64,000 nucleotides of DNA from an uncultured Bacteroidales bacterium (GTDB taxonomy: Bacteria; Bacteroidota; Bacteroidia; Bacteroidales; Paludibacteraceae). Where the stretch lies: NCBI GenBank assembly GCA_937891905.1, contig CALATT010000056.1, positions 12,681 through 76,680 of the forward strand, given 5' to 3'. Each line of letters begins with the position of its first letter. Position 1 is the stretch's first letter. Below are positions 1-6,742 of this stretch, one piece after another. The notes beneath the pieces were generated by a model, which ran no database searches, had not been told where the DNA came from, and was given only the letters and a program-made list of their open reading frames with translations. Both the position numbers and the translations under genes were made by a program.

Positions 1-293
1 ACTGTAGTAATCGCACTCACCAAACCAAACCATTTACTACCAAATACTGCCGTCGCCTGCATTCCGACACCTGCAGCACCTATCGTATTGGCTATCGTAT
101 TCAACGATAAAATAGCAGCCAAAGGACGACCCGTGTCCTCCTTGTACTGCTTCATCAACTTAGCAGGACCATAGCCCTCTTCCTCCCGTAAGTTAATATA
201 ACTAAATGTGGTGGTCATCAGCACTGATTCCAATAAGGAACAGAGAAAACTGACACCCATCGCACCGAATAAAAACAATAAAAGTAGTTCCAT
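1..293 (-). CDS. CNNM-domain membrane protein (CorC/hemolysin-like), partial
   Basis: The N-terminal 97 codons of a minus-strand gene run off the left edge; the ATG is at 291-293. The peptide begins with a hydrophobic helix (MELLLLFLFGAMGVSFLCSL), then SVLMTTTFSYINLREEEGYG and a second helical stretch beginning LAAILSLNTIANTIGAAGVG. This pattern matches the CNNM (DUF21) transmembrane domain of CorC/HlyC-type proteins, which usually continue into CBS domains and are linked to divalent cation export. The CBS part would lie outside the window. A minus-strand promoter (310-318) sits about 17 bp before the start codon, giving a very short leader. The family call is by recognition of the N-terminus only. 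Confidence 0.72.
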   Translation of the reverse strand, partial: MELLLLFLFGAMGVSFLCSLLESVLMTTTFSYINLREEEGYGPAKLMKQYKEDTGRPLAAILSLNTIANTIGAAGVGMQATAVFGSKWFGLVSAITT

Positions 294-309
294 ATTTATA
301 AAATTGCGT

Positions 310-318
310 GCAAAGTTA
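310..318 (-). promoter_or_regulatory. Bacteroidota promoter for the CNNM gene
   Basis: The minus strand reads TAACTTTGC, the canonical -7 element TAnnTTTGC. It is placed to give a leader of only about ten bases before the ATG at 293, and lies back to back with the plus-strand promoter at 327-359. Confidence 0.6.
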
Positions 319-326
319 CAATTTTT

Positions 327-359
327 TTTGGATATGTGCAAAAAAAGTAGTACTTTTGC
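327..359 (+). promoter_or_regulatory. Bacteroidota promoter for the DUF5606 gene
   Basis: The -7 element TACTTTTGC is at 351-359 and a TTTG -33 element at 327-330, 24 bp upstream. The start codon of the DUF5606 gene follows at 403. An apparent ORF reading through this site from 208 is therefore not a gene. Confidence 0.65.
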
Positions 360-402
360 AGCCGATTTTGGTAAAACAACAAAAATAATACCATTTTTAT
401 AA

Positions 403-825
403 ATGACAAGTCTTAAAAACATATTAGCTGTCACTGGTAAACCAGGATTATACGAATTAGTTAGTAGAGGCAATAACATGCTTATCGTGCAGTCACTCGT
501 TGATGGAAAACGAATGCCAACCTATGCACGCGATAAAATCGTTGCACTGAGCGACATCTCAATGTTCACAAACGCTGACGATGTATCACTTAGCGAAGTG
601 CTCACCAATGCAGGCAAGAAGGAGAACCTACAGCCTACAGCTATCGATCCTAAGAAAGCATCCAACGCAGAGCTATTCGCATGGTTTGACGAAGTATTAC
701 CTGATTGGGACCAAGATAGAGTCTATCCATCTGATATACGCAAACTCATTCAATGGTATAATATACTCGTTAAAGCAGGAATAACCGACTTCACTATTGA
801 AGAAGAACAACCAACGCAAGAATAA
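403..825 (+). CDS. DUF5606 family protein
   Basis: This 140-residue soluble protein begins MTSLKNILAVTGKPGLYELV, the signature start of the DUF5606 family, which is almost confined to Bacteroidota and has no established function. The first ~60 residues look like a small beta-barrel or SH3-like fold (KPGLYELVSRGNNMLIVQSL followed by a lysine/arginine-rich strand), and the second half (from about residue 85) is helical and acidic, ending in EEEQPTQE. There is no signal peptide or membrane segment. It is the first gene of a plus-strand run, followed after 19 bp by the Nif3-like gene, so the two and the zinc-ribbon gene are probably co-transcribed from the promoter at 327-359. Confidence 0.8.
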   Translation: MTSLKNILAVTGKPGLYELVSRGNNMLIVQSLVDGKRMPTYARDKIVALSDISMFTNADDVSLSEVLTNAGKKENLQPTAIDPKKASNAELFAWFDEVLPDWDQDRVYPSDIRKLIQWYNILVKAGITDFTIEEEQPTQE

Positions 826-844
826 GCGGCGGTACACATAATAA

Positions 845-1621
845 GTGCTCCTCAGGGAGATTATCAATATCATAGAATCTGCAGCGCCACGGAGTGCCCA
901 AGAACAATGGGACAACTCGGGAATGCAGGTAGGTGACACAGAACGCGACATAAACGCCGTTCTCTTGACCACAGACATATCCATAGCTGTGGTCAATGAG
1001 GCTATTGAGCGTCATTGTCAACTCATCATCTCACACCACCCACTACTCTTTCACGGACTCAAACAACTGTGCGGACAAACACCACAAGCACAAATAGTGG
1101 AAATGGCTATCAAAAACAACATAGCCATCTATTCCGCACATACTAATCTGGACGCAGTAATACATGGCGTTAGCGGACAATTAGCACAAATACTCGGAAT
1201 AAACAACTACCGCATACTCGTACCTACACAATCCGAACAAATAGGATTAGGAGTTATTGGACAGTTAGACCAACCCATGGAATACGCACAATTCCTGCAA
1301 CATGTCCGCAATACGCTTCATACCACATACATCCGCTATACTGCACCTGCTACACAACAAGTGCAAACAATAGCCCTATGCGGTGGTTCTGGCGCAGAGT
1401 TCATCGAGAACGCCATCGCACAGCAAGCAGATGTCTATATCACAGCCGACTGCAAATACCATGAGATGCAAACCGCTGACAAACGAATAGGACTCATCGA
1501 TATTGACCATTGGGTATCCGAGCAGCACACACGAAATATATTCCTACAACTGCTCACACCACACGGCATCGAATGCCATATCAGCCAAGCAGATAAAACA
1601 CCTATACTCGTAAAAATCTAA
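845..1621 (+). CDS. Nif3-like dinuclear metal center protein
   Basis: A 258-residue member of the NIF3/DUF34 family (YbgI, YqfO), which forms toroidal hexamers with two metal ions per subunit; the substrate is still uncertain. Visible metal-site motifs are ISHHPLLFHG near residue 60, YSAHTNLDAV near 96, and the C-terminal VSEQH near 225. The start is a GTG at 845 that yields the family-typical MLLREIINIIE; no suitable ATG lies nearby. Many Bacteroidota homologues are longer (about 365 residues) with a central insertion that is absent here. It lies 19 bp after DUF5606 and 27 bp before a zinc-ribbon gene, a pairing commonly conserved in this phylum. Confidence 0.88.
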   Translation: MLLREIINIIESAAPRSAQEQWDNSGMQVGDTERDINAVLLTTDISIAVVNEAIERHCQLIISHHPLLFHGLKQLCGQTPQAQIVEMAIKNNIAIYSAHTNLDAVIHGVSGQLAQILGINNYRILVPTQSEQIGLGVIGQLDQPMEYAQFLQHVRNTLHTTYIRYTAPATQQVQTIALCGGSGAEFIENAIAQQADVYITADCKYHEMQTADKRIGLIDIDHWVSEQHTRNIFLQLLTPHGIECHISQADKTPILVKI

Positions 1622-1648
1622 AATATAAAATCTAAAATATAAACTAAA

Positions 1649-2383
1649 ATGGCAAAAGAAAAAGAAATTACCGTAGAAGCTCGCTTGCGCGCACTCTACG
1701 AATTGCAACAAGTCAACTCTAAAATCGACGCACTGCGTACACTCGCTGGCGAACTGCCACAAGAAGTGAAAGATGTAGCTGACGAAGTAGAAGGACTCAA
1801 AACACGACTCACCAACATTGAGAACGCTATCAAAGAGTGCGAGACAATGATCTCTGACCATCGCGTACGCACCGAGAACGCTAACGCATCTATCTCAAGA
1901 TACAAAGAGCAACAAAACTCTGTGCGCAACAACCGCGAGTTTGATAACCTCAACAAGGAAATCGAATTCCAAGAACTCGAAATAGAAGCAAGCCAAAAGA
2001 AAATCAAGCAATACACCGCTGAACTTGAGGTACGCACACAAGAGAAACAAAAAACAACCAAGGACATCGAGGAGCGTACTGTGGATTACAACCAAAAACG
2101 CAATGAACTGGACCAAATTCTCGCAGAGACAAAAACAGAAACCGACGCATTACTCATCCGCGCAAGCGAGTTAGAGAAGAAAGTAGATGAGCGTCTGCTC
2201 GCAGCTTTCAAACGCATCCGCAGAAATGCACACAACGGACTCGCTGTAGTGAAAGTGGAACGCGACTCTTGCGGAGGTTGCTATGCAAAGATACCTGCAC
2301 AGCGCCAATTAGATATCCGTACACGCAAGAAAATTATCGTGTGTGAGTTCTGTGGTCGTATCCTTGTGGACCCTGAGATGTAA
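1649..2383 (+). CDS. Coiled-coil zinc-ribbon protein (DUF164/CT398-like)
   Basis: A 244-residue protein with a long antiparallel coiled coil (about residues 10-190, rich in E, K, Q and L heptads) followed by a C4 zinc ribbon: CGGCYAKIP and then CEFCGRILVDPEM, giving two CxxC pairs. This is the architecture of the C4-type zinc ribbon family often encoded next to Nif3. Biochemical function is not settled; nucleic-acid or protein bridging roles are proposed for relatives. The spacer before it (1622-1648) is a short microrepeat of AAATCTAAAATATA. Its last 50 bp overlap the tail of the convergent CPBP protease gene. Confidence 0.86.
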   Translation: MAKEKEITVEARLRALYELQQVNSKIDALRTLAGELPQEVKDVADEVEGLKTRLTNIENAIKECETMISDHRVRTENANASISRYKEQQNSVRNNREFDNLNKEIEFQELEIEASQKKIKQYTAELEVRTQEKQKTTKDIEERTVDYNQKRNELDQILAETKTETDALLIRASELEKKVDERLLAAFKRIRRNAHNGLAVVKVERDSCGGCYAKIPAQRQLDIRTRKKIIVCEFCGRILVDPEM

Positions 2384-3221
2384 TACGCAAATATAAAACG
2401 CGTAAGAGAATACCTACGGTTAGCAAACTAATAACTCCTAACCACCATGTTGTGCCGGCACCCAAAGTGTCGGCATAATTTGTGTCCATCGCCACACCTT
2501 TGCTCGAAAGGATATAATACACCAATACCGCCATTCCATTATTCACAAAATGCATCACTATCGGCACCCATAAACTACCCGTCCATACAAAAACATAACC
2601 AAACAACGCACCCATCAGCATACGAGGCACAAAACCATAGAACTGCATATGTATAGCCGAGAAAATAACGGCCGTCAACCAAATAGCCACATGCCTACGA
2701 CCACCCAATAACTGCTGCAATACACCACGAAAAGACATCTCTTCAGCCAAAGCAGGCAACACAGCCATCAAACCCATATTAATCATCATCACCCATACAT
2801 TATCGGCCTGCATGAAGCGCTTAGTCAATAATGCCGCCTCTTCTTCCATCTGACGAAAAAACTGCTCAAGAGAAGATAAGCACTCGGGCAACACTATACG
2901 ATTATTTAAATCCGCTAATAAGTTAATACCTGGTATAGCACATACCATCACCAAGGCTGCCAAACCCACCACATGCCATGAAATCATCTTATCCATGCAT
3001 AACCAGCGGAACGGACGATGATCACCATCCCACCACCATGCGCATAAAAGGGCGGGAAAAAGAAACAAACTCATTGACTGAATACACTGCAACCACTTGA
3101 GCGAACTCGTTGCCGTCTTATCCACATCGCTCAATAACCAACCCACACTCACTACCATCGTGAATGCAATCATCAGTCCTATCCAAACAACTATTCTGGA
3201 AAATATCTTTTCTCTCTTCAT
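2334..3221 (-). CDS. CPBP family intramembrane metalloprotease
   Basis: A 295-residue protein with about eight hydrophobic segments. It carries the CPBP/Abi (CAAX protease, bacteriocin-processing) motifs: E160-E161 with R165 in LAEEMSFRG, H191 in SAIHMQF, and H224/N227 in MHFVNNG. These residues form the intramembrane glutamate/histidine active site of the Rce1-like superfamily. The natural substrate cannot be inferred. It is transcribed alone from a promoter at 3256-3264 about 35 bp upstream. Its 3' end runs 50 bp into the end of the convergent zinc-ribbon gene, so the two transcripts overlap antisense. Confidence 0.88.
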   Translation of the reverse strand: MKREKIFSRIVVWIGLMIAFTMVVSVGWLLSDVDKTATSSLKWLQCIQSMSLFLFPALLCAWWWDGDHRPFRWLCMDKMISWHVVGLAALVMVCAIPGINLLADLNNRIVLPECLSSLEQFFRQMEEEAALLTKRFMQADNVWVMMINMGLMAVLPALAEEMSFRGVLQQLLGGRRHVAIWLTAVIFSAIHMQFYGFVPRMLMGALFGYVFVWTGSLWVPIVMHFVNNGMAVLVYYILSSKGVAMDTNYADTLGAGTTWWLGVISLLTVGILLRVLYLRITSQGPQGYDHRTHTR

Positions 3222-3255
3222 ACTAATTTATTTTATATCCTTTCCGTTTTCGACC

Positions 3256-3264
3256 ACAAAAGTA
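3256..3264 (-). promoter_or_regulatory. Promoter for the CPBP protease gene
   Basis: Minus-strand TACTTTTGT matches the -7 element TAnnTTTG. It lies about 35 bp before the start codon at 3221 and is arranged divergently with the sigma-factor promoter at 3273-3305. Confidence 0.55.
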
Positions 3265-3272
3265 CTACAAAA

Positions 3273-3305
3273 TTTGCACACTTACAAATATTTCCGTATT
3301 TTTGC
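3273..3305 (+). promoter_or_regulatory. Promoter for the ECF sigma operon
   Basis: A TTTG -33 element at 3273 and TATTTTTGC -7 at 3297-3305, spaced 24 bp, the housekeeping Bacteroidota arrangement. The sigma gene starts at 3391, leaving a leader of about 80 bases. Confidence 0.58.
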
Positions 3306-3390
3306 ACAAAAAATCACACTCTCCTTTAATATATTGTTCTCTCTGCCGTCATATAGATGAAAGCATACCCAAAAATAAAGAACCACATCC

Positions 3391-3930
3391 ATGGCTAACG
3401 ATAATATTGACATACACCTCATTGAACGCATCCTACACCACGATGACACCAAAGCGTTCGAGCAACTGCTCATGAGGCATCGCACCGCTGTATGGAATAC
3501 CGCATTAGCTATCACGCACGATACAGACCTCGCCGCCGAAGTGCTACAAGAGACATTTATCAAACTATGGAAACGATTAGATACATGGCGCGGAGAAAAT
3601 ATCAAAGCATGGATAACCATCATTGCCAATCACACCGCTATTGATATATTAGAAAAGGAGAAACGAAGAAACCAAGAACCACTTAATAACTACGATTCCA
3701 TCGAAGAAAGAAACGATCAACCAGAAAAAGAACAACAACTCCAACAACTCGAAAAAGCTATACTAACACTCTCCGAACAAGACCAACAAATCATCGATCT
3801 ATTTTATAGACAAAAAATACCACTCAAGCAAATAGCACAACTCCTACAACAAACACCCAATAACATAGCAGTCAAACTGCACCACATACGCGAAAGACTC
3901 AAAAAAAGAATGCAATATGAATCCTATTAA
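3391..3930 (+). CDS. ECF RNA polymerase sigma factor
   Basis: A 179-residue sigma-70 family protein of the extracytoplasmic function class. Region 2 is visible at about residues 20-90 (AFEQLLMRHR, then AAEVLQETFIKLWKRLDTW), and region 4 with its helix-turn-helix at about 125-175 (LSEQDQQIIDLFYRQKIPLK, then QIAQLLQQTPNNIAVKLHHI). Regions 1 and 3 are missing, as expected for ECF factors. The stop codon overlaps the start of the next gene by 14 bp, indicating translational coupling with a small membrane protein that may act as its anti-sigma or anchor. The target promoters cannot be told from the sequence. Confidence 0.9.
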   Translation: MANDNIDIHLIERILHHDDTKAFEQLLMRHRTAVWNTALAITHDTDLAAEVLQETFIKLWKRLDTWRGENIKAWITIIANHTAIDILEKEKRRNQEPLNNYDSIEERNDQPEKEQQLQQLEKAILTLSEQDQQIIDLFYRQKIPLKQIAQLLQQTPNNIAVKLHHIRERLKKRMQYESY

Positions 3931-4249
3931 TGATAACCAATTAGACCAACTATTACAGCAATATGCTGCCCTAAACGAAGCCAATAACAAGGCAATCGAA
4001 CGAGCAACACAGCATGTAATGACTACCGTCAAACATGAGGTGCGCAGAACTAAAATAAAAAAGTGGGCACAAATACTCACCTACTCATTCGGCATTCCTG
4101 TTGCCATCGTATTGTACGCATTTTGTCTCATCACATACATACCAAAGATACCCAACTTATACACACCCGTTTTTATCGCTATACCTGTCATCGTATTGGC
4201 TATCATAGGCGGTACTAAACTGAGAGATTTCACTCCTTATATAAAATAA
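3917..4249 (+). CDS. Small two-helix membrane protein, putative anti-sigma partner
   Basis: A 110-residue protein with a soluble, Gln/Asn/Ala-rich N-terminal half (residues 1-55, ending in a basic KHEVRRTKIKKW) and two hydrophobic helices (about 58-75 and 80-100). I do not recognise a named family. The 14-bp overlap with the sigma factor gene and the topology (cytoplasmic N-terminus that could bind a sigma factor, membrane anchor behind it) resemble sigma/anti-sigma pairs, but no zinc-binding ZAS motif (HxxxCxxC) is present. An anti-sigma role is therefore inference from position only. Confidence 0.7.
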   Translation: MNPINDNQLDQLLQQYAALNEANNKAIERATQHVMTTVKHEVRRTKIKKWAQILTYSFGIPVAIVLYAFCLITYIPKIPNLYTPVFIAIPVIVLAIIGGTKLRDFTPYIK

Positions 4250-4278
4250 TTATTGTTTCACTAAATACCCTTACAATT

Positions 4279-4728
4279 ATGTTACATCCTGTTAATTTTG
4301 AAGGCTTAGTAGCTATCATTCTAACTATCTCTATTCCTATCGTAGCCATCGTTATGGTCTTTGTGGCTGTTATCAAAAAAAGCAAACACCAAAAAGATGT
4401 GCGAAAAATGATCATCGAAAACAAAACAGAACCAGAAGTGGCAAAACTATTGTTAGACGAACCCAAAAAACAAAACCGCAAGATTGGTCAAGTAGATGTA
4501 TCTTCCCTGCGCACGGCATGCGTCTTACTCGGCGCTGGATTAGGAGGAATAGTCAATCTGCTCATCCAATCGTGTACTTGCACTAACGGAATAATTAGTA
4601 GCGGCGGAGTTTACTTCTGGCTTATCATCGCACTTGGCATCGGATTAGGATTATTATCTGCTTTCTTAGTGGAAATGAAACTATTCAAAAAATATGGTCC
4701 TGACACATCCGAAGAGGACGATAAATAA
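4279..4728 (+). CDS. DUF6249-like membrane protein
   Basis: A 149-residue protein with an N-terminal membrane helix (residues 10-32), a charged cytoplasmic linker rich in K and E (KKSKHQKDVRKMIIENKTEP), two further hydrophobic segments (about 78-98 and 110-132), and an acidic end (DTSEEDDK). The arrangement, a TM helix, a KxxxxIENKTEPEVAK-type linker and two TM helices, is like the small DUF6249 proteins of Bacteroidota, often encoded in ECF sigma operons. Function unknown. It is 29 bp after the previous gene and ends before a strong terminator at 4768-4797, closing the sigma operon. Confidence 0.72.
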   Translation: MLHPVNFEGLVAIILTISIPIVAIVMVFVAVIKKSKHQKDVRKMIIENKTEPEVAKLLLDEPKKQNRKIGQVDVSSLRTACVLLGAGLGGIVNLLIQSCTCTNGIISSGGVYFWLIIALGIGLGLLSAFLVEMKLFKKYGPDTSEEDDK

Positions 4729-4767
4729 CCATAAAAAACCATTGTTTGGTAAAAAAATACGAAAAGT

Positions 4768-4797
4768 GGCATACACTCTTGTGTATGTCATTTTTTT
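4768..4797 (+). terminator. Intrinsic terminator of the sigma operon
   Basis: A 9-bp stem GGCATACAC / GTGTATGTC (one G-U) with a TCTT loop at 4768-4789, followed by a run of seven T at 4791-4797. The 3' arm contains the TTG that serves as -33 of the next promoter, so terminator and promoter are interleaved. Confidence 0.75.
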
Positions 4798-4810
4798 GTA
4801 GTAATTTTGC
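4779..4810 (+). promoter_or_regulatory. Promoter downstream of the sigma operon
   Basis: TAATTTTGC at 4802-4810 with TTG at 4779, 23 bp upstream. It lies inside the apparent ORF that begins at 4746, so the real coding start of the next gene must be downstream (ATG at 4818). Confidence 0.6.
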
Positions 4811-4817
4811 ACCCGAA

Positions 4818-5177
4818 ATGATGTGCATATTGTACATATGGGCTTGGTTATTATTAGGCACACAGCCAATAAATAACCATTCTGAAACGCCGGTAGCGGC
4901 TATCTCAAACGACTATATCGGTCAGGTCGACTACACTGCCACAATGGGTATTGGAGGAAAAACCAACAATGGTATAACCTTCCATTCTGCCAAATCATTC
5001 TCTTCCACGCAGCATAACTATACTCGCGTACATAAATATAATAGTACTAGACTATTTAAATCTTCATTTTCTAAAACGCCAAGACAAGTAAGAACAACCA
5101 TCAAAGAGACTTGTCCTTTCTGCGTAAATGTATGCAAGGAGTATTATGTCTATGGCTTGCGACGGATCTTGTGTTAG
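4818..5177 (+). CDS. Hypothetical short secreted protein
   Basis: The reading frame is open from 4746, but that start falls inside the preceding terminator; the first ATG after the promoter is 4818, giving 119 residues. The start MMCILYIWAWLLLGTQP resembles a short signal or anchor sequence. The body is Ser/Thr/Asn-rich and ends with a basic stretch and CPFCVNVCKEYYVYGLRRIL, holding a CxxCxxxC cysteine cluster. I do not recognise a family. The leader would be only a few bases. It may be a small exported cysteine-containing protein or a decayed gene; codon pattern is not decisive. Confidence 0.38.
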   Translation: MMCILYIWAWLLLGTQPINNHSETPVAAISNDYIGQVDYTATMGIGGKTNNGITFHSAKSFSSTQHNYTRVHKYNSTRLFKSSFSKTPRQVRTTIKETCPFCVNVCKEYYVYGLRRILC

Positions 5178-5270
5178 GTAATCGCTTAATTCTTTCTGCG
5201 CCAATCTCTTTTGGCCTCTTTAAGCATGCGGTACACTACCGCTAATATTCACCTAATACAATTATAATTT

Positions 5271-5666
5271 ATGACAAATACTACTATCGGGCTCAAGGAA
5301 ACTGTAGCCCAACATTCAAATATAGCATGCAAATCTGTATGCTTTGGTCTTATTAAAAAACTCTATTATAAACCTACCAATGGTTCCCTCAAATCTGTTG
5401 AACTATATTTCGGCCCTAAGGACAAAGAAACGCTACTCTCCCTTTTTAAGCTACAAGGTGATGCCTTGATTAGTTTTGCTAAAAAATGCACTCACTTGGA
5501 TGAAAAAACGAATGGTAATTTGTTTTTAGAAGCATTTGTGTCATCCGACCGTCAGTTTATAGCATTGCAATTGAGTCAGTACAGCACATTGGATTATCAA
5601 CTCCTTTGCGAACCCATCTTCTTGGAAGGAAGTGCAGCAGAACTAGTTAGCAATATATTTTTATAA
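5271..5666 (+). CDS. Hypothetical protein
   Basis: A 131-residue soluble protein starting MTNTTIGLKETVAQHSNIAC. It shows alternating predicted strands and helices (VCFGLIKKLYYKP, SVELYFGPKDKETLLSLFKL, FLEAFVSSDRQFIALQLSQY), with no signal peptide, membrane helix or recognisable motif. I cannot assign a family. It lies 93 bp after the small Cys-cluster ORF and 46 bp before the Na+/Ca2+ exchanger, in the same direction, so it may be transcribed with the exchanger. Confidence 0.55.
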   Translation: MTNTTIGLKETVAQHSNIACKSVCFGLIKKLYYKPTNGSLKSVELYFGPKDKETLLSLFKLQGDALISFAKKCTHLDEKTNGNLFLEAFVSSDRQFIALQLSQYSTLDYQLLCEPIFLEGSAAELVSNIFL

Positions 5667-5712
5667 ACCATCTTTGTACATTAACTATTTGTACATTGTT
5701 AATTGCTGAATT

Positions 5713-6681
5713 ATGGAATACATTATTCTAATTATTTCTTTAGTAGGAATAGTTTTTGGAGCAGATATGTTAGTAGCTGGAGCTGCGGCTATCGCTCGCA
5801 AATATAAAGTATCCGATTTTGTCATCGGTGCAGCCATTGTGGGTATCGGTACTTCGATGCCTGAGTTGGTGGTTAGTTTTATCGGAGCATTAGAAGGAAA
5901 TGCGGATGTTGCGATAGGCAATGTGGTGGGCTCTAATATATTCAATGTATTGGGTATATTAGGTCTTACAGCTGCTTTGTTTCCCATCGCGGTGGACAAA
6001 GAGAATATGCGATTCGAAATACCACTATGCATATGCGTTTCTATCATGCTTACCATATTGGTCTTTAATGTCTTCTGCGGGGGTACACCAATAATCAGCC
6101 GTATTGACGGATGGATTCTACTACTTGCTTTTGCCTTCTATATGTGGTACTCATTCTATCGCGATAAGCAAAAGAATGAAGAAGCAGAGATAAGCAATAC
6201 TTCCCATTCTTCAACAAAAACAACGAATGAAGCATTATGGAAATCCATATTAAAGGTATTATTGGGTTTGCCAATACTGATTGTCAGTTGTGATTTCTTT
6301 GTGGATAACGCCGTTTTAATTGCAAAAAACTTCGGAGTCAATGACGCATTTATATCTTTAACGCTTATCGCCTGCGGTACCTCATTACCTGAGTTAGCAG
6401 CCTCACTCGTAGCTGCACTGAAGAAAAATACGCAATTGGCATTGGGTAATGTAATTGGTTCAAACATCTTTAATATCACATGGATTTTAGGACTCAGTGC
6501 ACAAGTCATGCCACTCAATTCCTCTGGCATTACCGTCATAGACTACTGCGTGATGATTTTTGCGGCTATATTGCCATTACTCTTCGGTTTCAACGGAAAA
6601 ATCAACCGCATAGCTGGTATAGGTATGTTCCTATGTTTCGTGGCATACACCTGGTATCTCTTAAGCACACAAACTGTATAA
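5713..6681 (+). CDS. Calcium/sodium antiporter (CaCA, YrbG-like)
   Basis: A 322-residue membrane protein with ten hydrophobic segments arranged as an inverted repeat. Both alpha-repeat signatures are present: GTSMPELVVS with GNVVGSNIFN in the first half, and GTSLPELAAS with GNVIGSNIFN in the second. These glutamates and asparagines form the cation sites of the Ca2+:cation antiporter superfamily. The expected role is calcium extrusion against sodium (some relatives also use potassium). The spacer between the halves is a charged loop (NEEAEISNTSHSSTKTTNE). It is followed 61 bp later by the Na+/phosphate gene. Confidence 0.93.
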   Translation: MEYIILIISLVGIVFGADMLVAGAAAIARKYKVSDFVIGAAIVGIGTSMPELVVSFIGALEGNADVAIGNVVGSNIFNVLGILGLTAALFPIAVDKENMRFEIPLCICVSIMLTILVFNVFCGGTPIISRIDGWILLLAFAFYMWYSFYRDKQKNEEAEISNTSHSSTKTTNEALWKSILKVLLGLPILIVSCDFFVDNAVLIAKNFGVNDAFISLTLIACGTSLPELAASLVAALKKNTQLALGNVIGSNIFNITWILGLSAQVMPLNSSGITVIDYCVMIFAAILPLLFGFNGKINRIAGIGMFLCFVAYTWYLLSTQTV

Positions 6682-6742
6682 TTCTACATAATTAAACATT
6701 ACACAACTAAACATTTAACATATAACATCTAACATCTAAAGT

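Noticed and set aside
208..402. A 64-codon plus-strand frame before DUF5606
   Set aside because: It is antisense to the CNNM gene and runs through the promoter at 327-359; the composition is not protein-like.
4746..4817. Upstream start of the 143-codon frame ending at 5177
   Set aside because: The region contains the terminator 4768-4797 and the promoter 4779-4810, so it cannot be the translated start.
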